A stretch of 64,000 nt of DNA from Girardinichthys multiradiatus. Taxonomy: Eukaryota; Chordata; Actinopteri; Cyprinodontiformes; Goodeidae. Shown here one piece after another: positions 10,487-21,835 of the stretch. The notes beneath the pieces were generated by a model that worked only from the letters and a program-made list of their open reading frames with translations, was not told where the DNA came from and searched no databases. The DNA lies in the NCBI RefSeq assembly GCF_021462225.1, contig NC_061806.1, positions 1,922,001 to 1,986,000 of the forward strand, written 5' to 3'. The position numbers and the translations under genes are program-made. How positions within the stretch are numbered: position 1 is the first letter of the stretch; each line of letters begins with the position of its first letter.

Positions 10487-10577
<91 letters not shown>
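10482..10577. repeat. (TA)n microsatellite
   Basis: A long TA tract immediately follows the Tc1-like element. The matching shorter TA tract at its left end shows that the transposon inserted into a TA repeat, after which the right side expanded. Confidence 0.9.
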
Positions 10578-10581
<4 letters not shown>

Positions 10582-10599
10582 CATACATGCTTGTTTTGT

Positions 10600-12480
10600 G
10601 TAAGTAAGTACTAAAAACACCATCTGAATATGACTTTTGTTTAATCTGTCTCTGCAGGACAACTTTTACGGCAGTTCAAGGTATGTTTTAAATATGCAGA
10701 TCAAGTGTAATTATGAACTACTAACAAAGTATAACGGATCGAGAATAAGTTTAATTATTATGACAAATCAATCTTAGTTGCCTATGTTGATGGTTGTCTG
10801 AATGTTTGTTTACAAAATGTATTCCATTTATAGGGAGCAGCAATAAATGGAATGGAAGTACAAGCTGTGCCCTGTATGCTTGGACACTAATGCAGAGTTA
10901 TTTAGGCATTATTGATTGCACCATAGCCTGTACTCAAGATTCAGCCCTGTACCCTGTCCCTACAGTGACTGCAATTGTACTTTCCAGTGCTTTAATGCAG
11001 TTAAAGCTAATTTGTCATGGTCTCATAGTGATACAGGCAGAGTAAATGCAACTGACAGACCATAGAGTGCATGTTTACATGTTCCATTTGAGGCCTTCAG
11101 CAGCCATTTTCTAAGCCATCACCATTTTATCATTTATGGACTCATTTGGGAATTCATGAAGTGATATTATGTCCGTACAGTCACCACAGTTACAGTACAA
11201 ATTGAACGGTAATTTTATGAGCCACTAAGATGGTTCATATTATAAGGAAAATGTGTTATTCTCTACCGCAGACGGTCAAAGGCTACCACCCCTTTTGTAC
11301 ATAGATGATCTTGCAATAGCAAACCCACTTTGAACATCACGGAAAGTCCATAAACTATGTTCAGTCTACTGGGGATTTGCTGATCTGCCCAGTAAATGAA
11401 GATCATCATTGCATGTGCTTCAGGTAGCAGCCTTACATAAGATGTCTGACATTCAGAAGTTTGGCTACAAAATATTTTTTGGTGCTCTGTTACAAGATCC
11501 AAACTCTTGAGCAACACTGTATTTATTAAGTCCATTGGTAAAGCAATAAAGGACATTGTCTTGTGTTTTGTGGCTGATAATCTTGCAGCTAATGCATTTG
11601 CAGGATTTACAAATTCAGGCTCATGATGTTGGGGTGGAGAATTCAGTCTGAGGACAAAGTCCCACCATCCATCATAAATACTTCACCCTGGATTATTTGA
11701 ATAGAAAGATTGTGTCAATCCCATACAAGCACACAGACAAGATCAACCTATCCCAAAGACATTCACGGTAAAGAAAACGATTGATGGGAATGGCCATGAA
11801 AATGCTACTTTGCTCCGACTACTCCCATTTATTATTGGTGGTAAGGTTCCAGAGGAGGATGGAGCATGGACAGTGCTCATAGATTGAAAGGAGGTAGTAG
11901 AGCTCATGCTTTGCCCAGTATTTACAGATGAATCATTCCAGTATTTGCAGATGAAAGTAGACACATAGACACATGCTGCGAGATATTTTTCATGATTTTG
12001 CTTTGCTCAGAGCTAAGCAACACTAAGCATTTCCCCCCCAACCTCATTCGTGGTTTTGGACCCCTTGTCCACATGTGGACAATGAGATCTGAGGGAAAGT
12101 TACATATTGAACACATAACTGACAGCAGCATGATTTACAACACATCAAGTCTCAAAGTGTACTGAACTAATTATTGTGTGGAGATGTTTTTGTCTGTGGG
12201 ATGGAGGAGGATTGCCTTAGTTTTGTATAATTGAACAGATTCTTCTTGTTGATAGCAAGATCATCTTTCTTTGCAAGAGACATACATTTCGCTAGGAAAA
12301 TTAACTGTCCATATTTTAACAGATCTCAATGACACAATGCCTCTCTCTGCATAATAAAGTAAGTAAGTAAACTGATTTCAAAACTGATGAAAGACTGCTT
12401 TCAACACCAAAACAATTCTACACTACTATACTAAAAATTCTGCTTATCTATAGGTAATGGCTCTTAACTTTGTTCAAAGA
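10600..12480. other. Unique-looking intergenic sequence, nothing recognised
   Basis: Only short fragments with no recognisable motifs are open. A GTAAGTAAGTAA run near 12,359 is simple sequence. No promoter, RNA gene or repeat border was identified. Confidence 0.45.
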
Positions 12481-12700
12481 TGGAGCAGATGTTGCCATTA
12501 AGCTCATTGTGACCAAGCGACCTGTCAGTAGAAGACCTCAAGAATATAATGCAAGAGAAGTTTAACCCAAGGCTGGACTGTGACTTTACCCTTTAATATA
12601 AAGATCCTGACTTTAATGGACAGTTTAGTGTTATTGTAGATATTCAGGAGGTCCATGATAAAGGAACATTGATAGTGGTAAGGTCTTAAAATTATTCATC
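12481..12700 (+). pseudogene. Possible transposon-derived protein fragment
   Basis: In one plus-strand frame, interrupted by stops, the segment reads EDLKNIMQEKFNPRLDCDF and DPDFNGQFSVIVDIQEVHDK. This resembles the small N-terminal domain found in a family of uncharacterised fish transposon proteins. The match is from memory and weak. It lies just upstream of the L1 ORF1 fragment, but I see no connection. Confidence 0.25.
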
Positions 12701-12839
12701 CCTCATTGGAAGCTCTGACACGACATATTGCTGAATCCAAGCCAAACATAGAAATGTGTAAAATACTAACCACTGTCTCATATTTTCCCAATAAAACAGG
12801 AGAGCTACGTGGATGAATTTTTTGATAACATTGTAATGG

Positions 12840-13060
12840 GCAAGTCACAAAAAACTCCACCTATGGCCACGGCAACATCAAAATGCACCCGTTCAGAGTG
12901 CTCGACATGCCCTTCCACTATATCTCCAGAAAAAAGCTACGCAGATGTCCTGGACAAGAAGCTAATAAAATAAAAAAATGAAGGAGACCATCCTGGACAT
13001 AGAAGCTCGGGGCATGCGGGACAACCTTGTCTTCTCCGGCATCCCAGAACTTTGTCTTAT
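12840..13060 (+). pseudogene. L1-type ORF1 fragment
   Basis: The frame from ATG 12,978 reads MKETILDIEARGMRDNLVFS, the boundary between coiled coil and RNA-recognition motif seen in L1 ORF1 proteins. Upstream, at 12,840-12,970, a frame with CTRSECSTCPS and EKSYADVLDKK fits the preceding ORF1 part. ORF1 coats the LINE RNA. The fragment stops after about 24 codons past the ATG. It is probably the upstream piece of the L1 whose ORF2 resumes at 15,317. Confidence 0.5.
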
Positions 13061-13706
13061 TGCAAGAGATTCATAAATCTGCCACAGCTGCAAATGACCT
13101 TAAATCACCTGAGTTTTCTGCCTGCTTTAACTATAGGCAGAGGGGAGTAGCAATTTGCAAATAGAAAAAAAAACCTAAATGCACCTTAATAAGCTCACTT
13201 AACAAGGAGATCAGTGAAAATCAAAGTGGTACTTAAATAAATTCCTGCAAGAATTGAGAATGGACATAGAATACAAGCAAGTTTCTTGGATTGCCCGTTC
13301 TGCCCCAGACAGGGAGTTATAATCCTTTTATATTTCTCACACAGCTGAAAATGTAATTCACAACACAGGAAAAAGAAAATAAAACAGTCCATGAACATCA
13401 GATGTTTAAAGGGGGTCAGCACAATGTGAAGCCCTGGAGAGATGAGAGGTATCTTCTCTTGGGAGAACAAAACCTCAATATCAGGGGAAGGCCCTGCATT
13501 TCAGGCGCCTTTAAGTGTGGAATGCTGACCTGACAAGAGTAGATCTGGTCTAAACTGGACATTTCATAGACAATGATTCAGGGCACACATAAGAAGAACA
13601 GATGATATCCCGATATATAATACAAAAATACCCGTACTCGTACTCGTATATCAGTGCGAGTATGAGTAAAAGATATGTATTGTCTGTATATATGCCCCAA
13701 ATGTTG

Positions 13707-13742
13707 ACTATCCTTCCCGTTACTAAAAACGGGAAGGATAGT
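13707..13742. repeat. Perfect 15-bp inverted repeat with 6-nt loop
   Basis: ACTATCCTTCCCGTT at 13,707-13,721 is exactly complementary to AACGGGAAGGATAGT at 13,728-13,742. The right arm is the first recognisable sequence of the Tc1-like remnant; the left arm has no Tc1 counterpart, so it seems to be an inverted copy made at the truncation point. Confidence 0.85.
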
Positions 13743-15314
13743 GCGGTACCATCGTCTTTGAGGAAGAGATGTGCCCAGAAAAAAAATCCTGAATGATTGT
13801 GATCGGCGATCACTTCAACATTTGGTGAAATCAAATCGAAGAAAAACAACAGTAGAACTCCGGCCTATGTTTAATAGTGAAAGTAAGAGCATTTCCACAC
13901 GCACATGTGAACAGCTGAACAGGTATTTAGCCTTAAGAAAACCACTAATCAGTGAGGCTAACAGGAAAAAAGGCTTCAATGTGCTAGGGAGCATAAATAT
14001 TGGACTCTGGAGCAATGGAAGAAGGTCATATGGTCTGATGAGTCCAGATTTACCCTGTTCCAGAGTGATTAGCGCATCAGGGTAAGAAGAGAGGCAGGTG
14101 AAGTGATGCACCCATCATGCCTAGTGTCATGGAGTGACATTTTGGACTTGTTGGTTTATTTTGTAATTTTGATTCTCCTTATGGCTCTTTGTTTATTTCT
14201 TAAGTTATTGTTTATATGTTCCCCTCTAGTTTCTCTGTTTACTTTAGTTCATAGTTATTCTAGTTCTTTATTTCCTCCTCTGATTTATTCTCTTGCTTAG
14301 TTTGTGTTTTCTGTTTCAGTCCTTTCACCCATCCTCAGCCTTTGTATTTGTTTCACCTGTTCCTTGTCACACCTGTTCCCTGTTTCTTTGATTACCTGCC
14401 TTTTGTTCCCCTCTCTGTGCTCTGTGTATATTAGTTGTTCTGTTTGTTTAGTTCCTCGCTGGTTCCTTGTTTCTATGTCGGTGATGTCTATGCTTCGTTT
14501 ATGCTACGTTTCTATGCTACGTTTCTATGTCTATGCTTTGTTCATGCTTCGTTTATGCTACGCTTTGGATACCTATGCTTCGTTTGGACTATGCTATGCC
14601 TTGCTATGAGTACCTGCAGGTTTGCGCAAGTTTTGATCTAGTCCTTGTTTAATCCCTGCAGTGTGTTTTGTTACCTTTTGGACTTTTTTATGAATAAACA
14701 AGGAAGTAACTATGATGCGGCTACCGAGCTCTTGTCTGCGCTTTGGTCCGACCCTCAGTCCTTACCTGACACCTAGTGCCTACTCTACAAGCCTGTGGGG
14801 GCAGTGCTATGATCTGGGGTTGCTGCAGTTGGTCAAGTCTGGGTTCAGCAACAGTATGTTTTCAAAGAATGAGGTCAGCTGACTACCTGAATATACTGAA
14901 TGACCAGGTTATTCCATCAATGGATTTTTTCTTCCCTGATGACACGGGCATATCCCAAGATGACAATGCTAGGATTCATTGGGCTCGAATTGTGAAAGAG
15001 AGGTTCAAGGAGCATGAGACATCATTCTCACACATGGATTGGCCACCACAGAGTCCAGACCTTAACCACATTGAGAATCTTTGAGATGTGCTGGAGAAGG
15101 CTTTGCACAGCGGTCAGACTCTACCATCATCAATGCAAGATCTTGGTGAAAGATTAATGGAACAATGGGTGGAAATAAATCTTGTGACATTGCAGAAACT
15201 TATTGAAACAATAACAGCGAATGCGTGCCATAATCAAAGCTAAAGGCGGTCCAACAAAATATTAGTGTGTGACCTTTTTTTTTTTGGTGGTGATTTTTTT
15301 TTGGCCAGGCAGTG
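13728..15314 (+). mobile_element. Tc1-like transposon remnant split by a solo LTR
   Basis: The left part (13,728-14,124) encodes the DNA-binding half of a Tc1-like transposase (SNRRKTTVELR, SKSISTRTC, LRKPLISEANRKK). The right part (14,772-15,314) encodes the catalytic half ([34 protein letters not shown]) and ends in a terminal repeat CCAGGCAGTG followed by TA. The left terminal repeat is missing. Stops and frame changes in both halves make it inactive. A solo LTR was inserted at 14,125-14,771. The right end abuts L1 ORF2 sequence, so this copy landed inside an L1. Confidence 0.88.
14125..14771. mobile_element. Solo LTR (647 bp), 5-bp target duplication CCTAG
   Basis: The segment begins TGTCATGGAG and ends TTACCTGACA, giving the TG...CA ends and short TGTCA/TGACA inverted repeat of an LTR. 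CCTAG occurs directly before (14,120-14,124) and after (14,772-14,776). It splits the Tc1-like transposase cleanly. Pyrimidine-rich tracts, a run of imperfect TATGCTTCGTT/TATGCTACGTT repeats (14,490-14,600) and an AATAAA near 14,694 are visible, supporting a plus-oriented LTR. There is no internal retroviral sequence. Confidence 0.92.
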
Positions 15315-15316
15315 TA

Positions 15317-15687
15317 AGAAAGAAAACCCACAAAGCAATGCCAGGAGGTTTAATACATCTTTGCTTAAGGATGAAGACTTTATCAAATATTTTAAAGAAG
15401 ATTGGACTTCATATTTGGAGTTTAATGACCTCCCGGGGACATCAACATCTGTTCTCTGGGAGGCAGGGAAAACAGTGATGAGAGGTAAAATAATCTCATT
15501 CTCATCACATAAGAAGAAAAAAGAAAACAAACGTATTCAGGAATTAGAAGAAACCATTAAACTGTTAGAAGCTTCACAGGAAGAGGAACTGCTGTGCAAA
15601 CTACATAAAGCAAAACTAGAATTAAAATAAATTATTGACAAAATCTTTTTACCAGCTAAAAATAAATAAAGAAAAGACAACTATATC
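15317..15687 (+). pseudogene. L1-type LINE ORF2, N-terminal segment
   Basis: A plus-strand open frame reads NARRFNTSLLKDEDFIKYF, DWTSYLEFND and KRIQELEETIKLLEAS, the linker between endonuclease and reverse transcriptase of L1-type ORF2. It continues, after the RTE insertion, at 17,403. The ACAACTATATC duplication marks the RTE insertion. Two stops occur just before the break (near 15,630 and 15,667). Confidence 0.8.
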
Positions 15688-17391
15688 AATCCCAGAACCC
15701 AGTGGTGGACACCGGCAGTAAGGGATGCAGTTAAGCTGAAGAAGGAGTCCTATCGGCTGTGGTTGGCTTGTGGGACTCCTGAGGCGGCTGACGGGTACCG
15801 TGAGGCCAAGCGTGCTGAGGCCCGGGCTGTGGCAGAGGCAAAAACTCAGGCCTGGGAGGACTTCGGTGAGGCCATGGAGAAGGACTACTGGTTGGCCTCG
15901 AAGCGATTCTGGCAAACTGTCCATCGCCTCAGGAGGGGGAAGCAGTGCTTCGCCAACACTGTTTATAGTGGGGGCGGGAGACTGCTGACCTCGACTGTAG
16001 ACATTATCGGGCGGTGGAAGGAGTACTTCGAGGATCTCCTCAATCCTGCCATCACGCATTCCGTGGTGGAAACAGAGGCTTGGGACTTGGGGATGGACTC
16101 TTTCATCACCCAGCACCCAGGTAAGGCCTACGCCAGGGTATTGGAGAGGAGAGTCTGACCGATAGTCGAACCTCGGCTTCAGGAGGAACAGTGTGGTTTT
16201 CGTCCCAGCCGTGGAACACTGGACCAGCTCTATACCCTCTACAGGGTGCTCGAGGGTTCATGGGAGTTTGCCCAACCGGTTCACATGTGTTTTGTGGACC
16301 TGGAGAAGGCATTCGACTGTGTCCCTCGTGATGCCCTGTGGGGGGTGCTCCAGGAGTATGGAATCGGGGGCCCTTTACTAGGGGCCATCCGGTCCCTGTA
16401 CGAGCGGAGTAGGAGTTTGGTCCGCATTGCCGGCACTAAGTCGGACCTGTTCCCAGTGCATGTTGGACTCCGGCAGGGCTGCCCTTTGTCACCGGTCCAC
16501 TTCATAACTTTTATGGACAGGATTTCTAGACGCAGCCAAGGGCCGGAGGGGGTCGGGTTTGGGGACCAGTGGATTTCGTCTCTTCTTTTTGCAGATGACG
16601 TGGTCCTGCTGGCCCCCTCTAGCCAAGACCTACAGCATGCGCTGTGGCGGTTCGCAGCCGAGTGTGAAGCGGCTGGGATGAAGATCAGTTCCTCCAAGTC
16701 CGAGGCCATGGTACTCGACCGGAAAAGGGTGGCTTGTCCTCTTCAGGTTGGAGGGGAGTTCTTGCCTCAAGTGGAGGAGTTTAAGTATCTCGGGGTCTTG
16801 TTCACGAGTGAGGGAAGAATGGAGCGGGAGATCGACAGACGGATCGGTGCGGCTGCCACAGTAATGGGGGCGCTGTGCCGGTCCGTTGTGGTGAAGAGAG
16901 AGCTGAGCCGAAAAGCAAAGCTCTCAATTTACTGGTCGGTCTACGTTCCTACCCTCACCTATGGCCATGAACTTTGGGTCATGACCGAAAGAACGAGATC
17001 CCGGATACAAGCGGCTGAAATGAGCTTCCTCCGTAGGGTGGCCGGGCACTCCCTTAGAAATAGGGTGAGGAGCTCGGCCATCCGGGAGGGTCTCGGAGTA
17101 GAGCCGCTGCTCCTCCACATCGAGAGGAGCCAGTTGAGGTGGCTCGGGCATCTATACCTCCTGGACGCCTTCCTCGGGAGGTGTTCCAGGCACGTCCAAC
17201 CGGGAGGAGGCCCAGGGGACGGCCCAGGACACGCTGGAGGGACTATGTCTCTCGGCTGGCCTGGGAACGCCTTGGGCTCCCCCTGGAGGAACTGGAGGAG
17301 GTGTCTGGAGAGAGGGACGTCTGGGCGTCTCTGTTGAGTCTGTTGCCCCCGCGACCCGGTCCCGGATAAGCGGAAGACAACGAGTACGAGT
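15688..17391 (+). mobile_element. RTE-clade LINE, 5'-truncated, internally deleted
   Basis: The element is flanked by an 11-bp direct repeat ACAACTATATC (15,677-15,687 and 17,392-17,402), the hallmark of target-primed reverse transcription. It ends in GATAAGCGGAAGACAACGAG with a short repetitive tail. Its reverse transcriptase reads FVDLEKAFDCVP, GLRQGCPLSPV and SLLFADDVVLLAP, typical of the RTE clade. Compared with the sister copy at 47.9 kb it lacks about 270 bp between FITQ and PGKAYARVLERR, has a C-to-T stop at 16,156-16,158, and a 7-bp deletion at about 17,156 that shifts the C-terminal frame. It is inactive and lacks the endonuclease. Confidence 0.92.
16246..17337 (+). pseudogene. RTE reverse transcriptase remnant ORF
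   Basis: This is the longest open part of the RTE copy. It runs from LEGSWEFAQPVHMCFVDLEK through the FADD catalytic box and the EFKYLGVLFTSEGRME thumb-adjacent block to the RRVAGHSLRNRVR C-terminal region. After LGHLY the frame is lost because of the 7-bp deletion, and the conserved C-terminal arginine-rich part continues in another frame (17,139-17,369). Confidence 0.85.
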
Positions 17392-17402
17392 ACAACTATA
17401 TC

Positions 17403-19502
17403 TACTGTTAAAGACTCGACAGGGAATACAGTTTAGGATCCTGAAAGAATAAACAGCACTTTCAGAGATTTCTACGATGCTTTATACTCACCACAGATAG
17501 ACCTGTCAGATAACATTGATCAATTTCTGGATAAAGCAACACTTCCTAAATTATCAGATAATCAAGCGATGGTCCTGGATGTACCACTGAGTTCAGCCGA
17601 AATCCAAGAAGCTCTCACAAGTATGCCCAATAAAAAGGCTCCAGGCCCAGGTGGATTGCTAACAGAGTTCAACAAATAATTCTGGAATATTGTAGCTCCG
17701 ACATTCCACAGAATGTTGCAGGAAAAAGAAGAAAATGGCAGACTTCCGCCAAATATAAATTCTGCCAACATTACTCTTCTGTTAAAACCAAGAAAAGGCC
17801 CAGTAGTTCCTACCAGCTACCATCCCATATCCCCTATTAACGTTGATCTCACAATAATCCGTAAAGCCTTCACAAAAAGACTATAAAAAGTAACTCCTTT
17901 CATAATACATCCTGACCAAAGTTGTTTTTTAAAAAGGAGGCATTCATCCAGAAATTCCTGCAGATTACTTAATTTAATAGACTATTCCTACAGTAAAAAT
18001 ATTGAGACTAATATATTATCTCTAGATGCAGAGAAAGCATTTGATAGAGTTAAATGGAAATTCTTGTTTGCAACCTTGACTAAATTTGGTTTTGGAAACT
18101 CTTTCATAAATTGGTTAAAAACATTATACAGTTCCCCAGCAGCATGTTTCAGGACAAATAACCAAATATCTTCCAGCTTCTATCTTCAGAGGGGCACCAG
18201 GCAGGGATGCCCCCTTTCCCCCTCATTATGTGCTATTTTTATTGAACCACTAGGGGCACATTCAGACAAACTAAAGATATTAAAGGCATTAAATACATGA
18301 ATATTGAACATAAAATCAGTCTTTATGCAAATGATATATTACTTTTTCTCCAGCATTCGCAAACCTCTGTCTCTCAGGTAATTGGATTGATAAATTCTTT
18401 CTCAAGAATTTTGTATTAATCTATAAATTGGTTAAAATCTAGAGTTCTTCCAATTAATTGTTCTTTCCACAATTCCCTTTATACACAACTACAGTCAGGG
18501 AATATTACATATTTGGGTATTAATGTTTCTCCTAGATTGGCAGATTTAACTAAATTAAACCATATCCCGCTTTTAAAAAAGTGGAAGATGATCTCGCTAG
18601 ATGAAAATGTCTACCAATATGACTCATGTCCAGGTCTGCCTTAATAAAAGTGATGGTTTTGCCACAAATCAATTAATTATTCTCAATGATACCAAATAAA
18701 CCATCATTAAATCTCTGAACTCTTTCTGGAACTTTGGACTTTGAAAAGATAAACCCTTGCGTATTAGCTTAAAAACAATGCAAAGGACCAAAGATAAAGG
18801 AGGACTAGATCTAACTAACTTTCATCATTACTTCGTAGCCAACAGGCTACAATACATCTCAAAATAGTTTACAATCACTTTGCAATAATATTAAGATTTC
18901 AGATCTACCATTTATTAGCTCAAATATAAAATAACATGTACAGTATGCTTTAAAAGCCTCATTATCAGCACCTCTCTGACGGCATGGTGGGAATATCTAA
19001 AAATGACAGGGTCTTCACTAATCCTATGCAGACGTACACCCATCTGGAACAACCCTGAAATCTTACAAAAAAATATTATGATAAACTTTCCAGATTGGAG
19101 GACTAAAGGAACTGAATACCTGGAACATATACTTGAAGGAATTCAGTTCATCCCATTTAACAGATTAATTATACAATATGCAATGGACAAGAATATATTT
19201 TTACAATATAAACAAATTAAATCTATAATAAAAAATAAATGTAGGCTTAAAAACCTTGGGTTACAAATGCCATCAAGTGTGCTAGAGTTCCTAAAACTCA
19301 ACCCCCTGAAATTAATGTCTAAAATACACAGGACACTGTCTTATATAGATGAATTAATTTTCCTTCCTATTACGAAATGGGAGGTTGACTTATAAGTCAA
19401 TTTTGACCAGACAGTCTGGTCTCAGATATGTTCCAGACGTTTTAAAATGACTAGTAACCCCAGTTTACAATTAATACAATATCAAATCATTCATAGGGTA
19501 TA
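17403..19502 (+). pseudogene. L1-type LINE ORF2, reverse transcriptase and C-terminal region (decayed)
   Basis: Successive plus-strand frames read LDVPLSSAEIQEALTSMPNK, SLDAEKAFDRVKWKFLFATL, RGTRQGCPLSPSLCAIF and, after a frame break, an LYANDILLF box where an active enzyme has YADD. The C-terminal region reads WWEYLKMTGSSLI and LEHILEGIQFIPFNRLI (19,003-19,395). Many stops and small indels are present. The A-N substitution in the polymerase box and the number of stops show this to be the oldest layer of the nest. It is interrupted by a Tc1-like element at 19,503. Confidence 0.85.
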
Positions 19503-21101
19503 CAGGTTATTCTCAAAATATTAGCATATTGTGATAAAGTTCATTATTTTCCATAATGTCATGATGAAAATTGAACATTCATATATTTTAGATTCATTGC
19601 ACACTAACTGAAATATTTCAGGTCTTTTATTGTCTTAATATGGATGATTTTGGCATACAGCTCATGAAAACCCCAAATTCCTATCTCACAAAATTAGCAT
19701 ATTTCATCCGACCAATAAAAGAAAAGTGTTTTTCATACAAAAACGTCAACCTTCAAATAATCATGTACAGTTATGCACTCAATACTTGGTCGGGAATCCT
19801 TTGGCAGAAATTACTGCTTCAATGCGGCGTGGCATGGAGGCAATCAGCCTGTGGCACTGCTGAGGTCTTATGGAGGCCCAGGATGCTTTGATAGCGGCCT
19901 TTAGCTCATCCAGAGTGTTGGGTCTTGAGTCTCTCAACGTTCTCTTCACAATATCCAACAGATTCTCTATGGGGTTCAGGTCAGGAGAGTTGGCAGGCCA
20001 ATTGAGCACAGTGATACCATGGTCAGTAAACCATTTACCAGTGGTTTTGGCACTGTGAGCAGGTGCCAGGTTGTGCTGAAAAATGAAATCTTCATCTCCA
20101 TAAAGCTTTTCAGCAGATGGAAGCATGAAGTGCTCCAAAATCTCCTGATAGCTAGCTGCATTGACCCTGCCCTTGATAAAACACAGTGGACCAACACCAG
20201 CAGCTGACACGGCACCCCAGACCATCACTGACTGTGGGTACTTGACACTGGACTTCTGGCATTTCCTTCTCCCCAGTCTTCCTCCAGACTCTGGCACCTT
20301 GATTTCCGAATGACATGCAGAATTTGCTTTCATCCGAAAAAAGTACCTTGGACCACTGAGCAACAGTCCAGTGCTGCTTCTCTGTAGCCCAGGTCAGGCG
20401 CTTCTGCTGCTGTTTCTGGTTCAAAAGTGGCTTGACCTGGGGAATGCGGCACCTGTAGCCCATTTCCTGCACACGCCTGTGCACAGTGGCTCTGGATGTT
20501 TCTACTCCAGACTCAGTCCACTGCTTCCGCAGGTCCCCCAAGGTCTGGAATCGGCCCTTCTCCACAATCTTCCTCAGGGTCCGGTCACCTCTTCTCGTTG
20601 TGCAGCGTTTTCTGCCACAATTTTTCCTTCCCACAGACTTCCCACTGAGGTGCCTTGATACAGCACTCTGGGAACAGCCTATTCGTTCAGAAATTTATTT
20701 GTGTCTTACCCTCTTGCTTGAGAGTGTCAATAGTGGCCTTCTGGACAACAGTCAGGTCGGCAGTCTTACCCATGATTGGGGTTTTGAGTGATGAACCAGG
20801 CTGGGAGTTTTAAAGGCCTCAGGAATCTTTTGCAGGTGTTTAGAGTTAACTCGTTGATTCAGATGATTAGGTTCATAGCTCGTTTAGAGACCTTTTTAAT
20901 GATATGCTAATTTAGTGAGATAGGAATTTTGGGTTTTCATGAGCTGTATGCCAAAATCATCTGTATTAAGACAATGAAAGACCTGAAATATTTCAGTTAG
21001 TGTGCAATGAATCTAAAATATATGAATGTTAAATTTTCATCATGACATTATGGAAAATAATGAACTTTATCACAATATGCTAATATTTTGAGAAGGACCT
21101 G
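19503..21101 (-). mobile_element. Tc1-like transposon with about 200-bp terminal inverted repeats
   Basis: The left end CAGGTTATTCTCAAAATATT (19,503) and right end (complement of CAGGTCCTTCTCAAAATATT, ending 21,101) are flanked by TA. The near-identical inverted arms run about 200 bp inward (through AATTAGCATAT), longer than most Tc1 ends. The transposase lies on the minus strand. The element sits inside the L1 ORF2. Confidence 0.93.
19779..20774 (-). pseudogene. Tc1-like transposase, broken
   Basis: The start ATG is at about 20,774 (MGKTADLTVVQKATIDTLK), but an in-frame TGA follows near 20,690. The main frame then reads TLGDLRKQWTESGVETSRAT and VLFSDESKF (first catalytic Asp). A frame change near 20,250-20,300 leads to SVMVWGAVSAAGVGPLCFIK and NSPDLNPIENLLDIV (Asp/Glu region). 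In the second catalytic site the sequence is FIFQHNLAPAH, with Asn where Tc1 transposases carry Asp. The protein would therefore be inactive even if the frame were intact. Confidence 0.88.
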
Positions 21102-21297
21102 TATATGTGAAAACACTCAAATTCGATTGAAAGTTCGGCCTTGTTTCTTTAAAGATAAACATTCTCCCACTGTTTGTGGGAACCTGTAAACCCCTCATTG
21201 ACCACTGACAGGCTTTTATCCCAGTTCAATCATCCCTGCTTGAAGTTTTTAATTACAAGAAGTTGCCAAAGGATCTAACACAGTTGGTCTATACATA
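21102..21297 (+). pseudogene. L1-type LINE tail after the Tc1 insertion
   Basis: Sequence resuming after the TA at 21,102 is the continuation expected for the end of the L1 ORF2 region, though coding identity is weak here. It is followed at once by a solo LTR with its own target duplication ACATA. Confidence 0.35.
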
Positions 21298-21830
21298 TGT
21301 TGTGATTTGGGGTTGTTTGGTTTTTGGTTTCGGGTTTTTTCTTATGTTTTTCACAGTTAAGGTTTTGACTCGTTCTTTTGTTTATTATTATTTTTTATTC
21401 TTCGTAGATTTTGAATCATGCTTCTGTTTATTATTTTTCTGGTCATGTTTTAGTCTTGTTCATGTTTTGTCAAGTTTGGTTTTGTTTGTATATTAGTCTC
21501 TGTTTTTGCCGCAGCCACAATTTGTTCTGTCTGTTAATTAAGTTTATTCGGTTCACCTGCTCAAAGTTAATCTGTCTCCTTGCTCCACCTGGTTTTCACT
21601 CCATATATACACACCTGTTCAGTTAGTCATCATGGAAACATTTCTCATATCATGTCTTGTTCTCAAACCAAGTCTTGTTTTATGATCATGCCATGCCTGT
21701 CTCGTCTGCCCGTTTGTTGTTTTGTTCCTGCCTCCTGCTGTGAGTGAGTTTTTGATATTAAACCTTTTTCACTTACCATCACGTTGCCTGCTCGTCTGCA
21801 TTTTGGGGTCCTATCTTGCAAGCCTTAACA
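21298..21830. mobile_element. Solo LTR (533 bp), target duplication ACATA
   Basis: It begins TGTTGTGATTTGGGG and ends AGCCTTAACA (TGTT/AACA inverted ends). ACATA is found immediately before (21,293-21,297) and after (21,831-21,835). T-rich upstream half, a TATATA near 21,605 and ATTAAA near 21,758 fit a plus-oriented LTR with promoter and polyadenylation signal. No coding sequence is attached. Confidence 0.9.
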
Positions 21831-21835
21831 ACATA

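Noticed and set aside
14304..14641. Hydrophobic plus-strand frames resembling membrane proteins
   Set aside because: They lie inside the solo LTR at 14,125-14,771 and reflect T-rich repeats (TATGCTTCGTT type).
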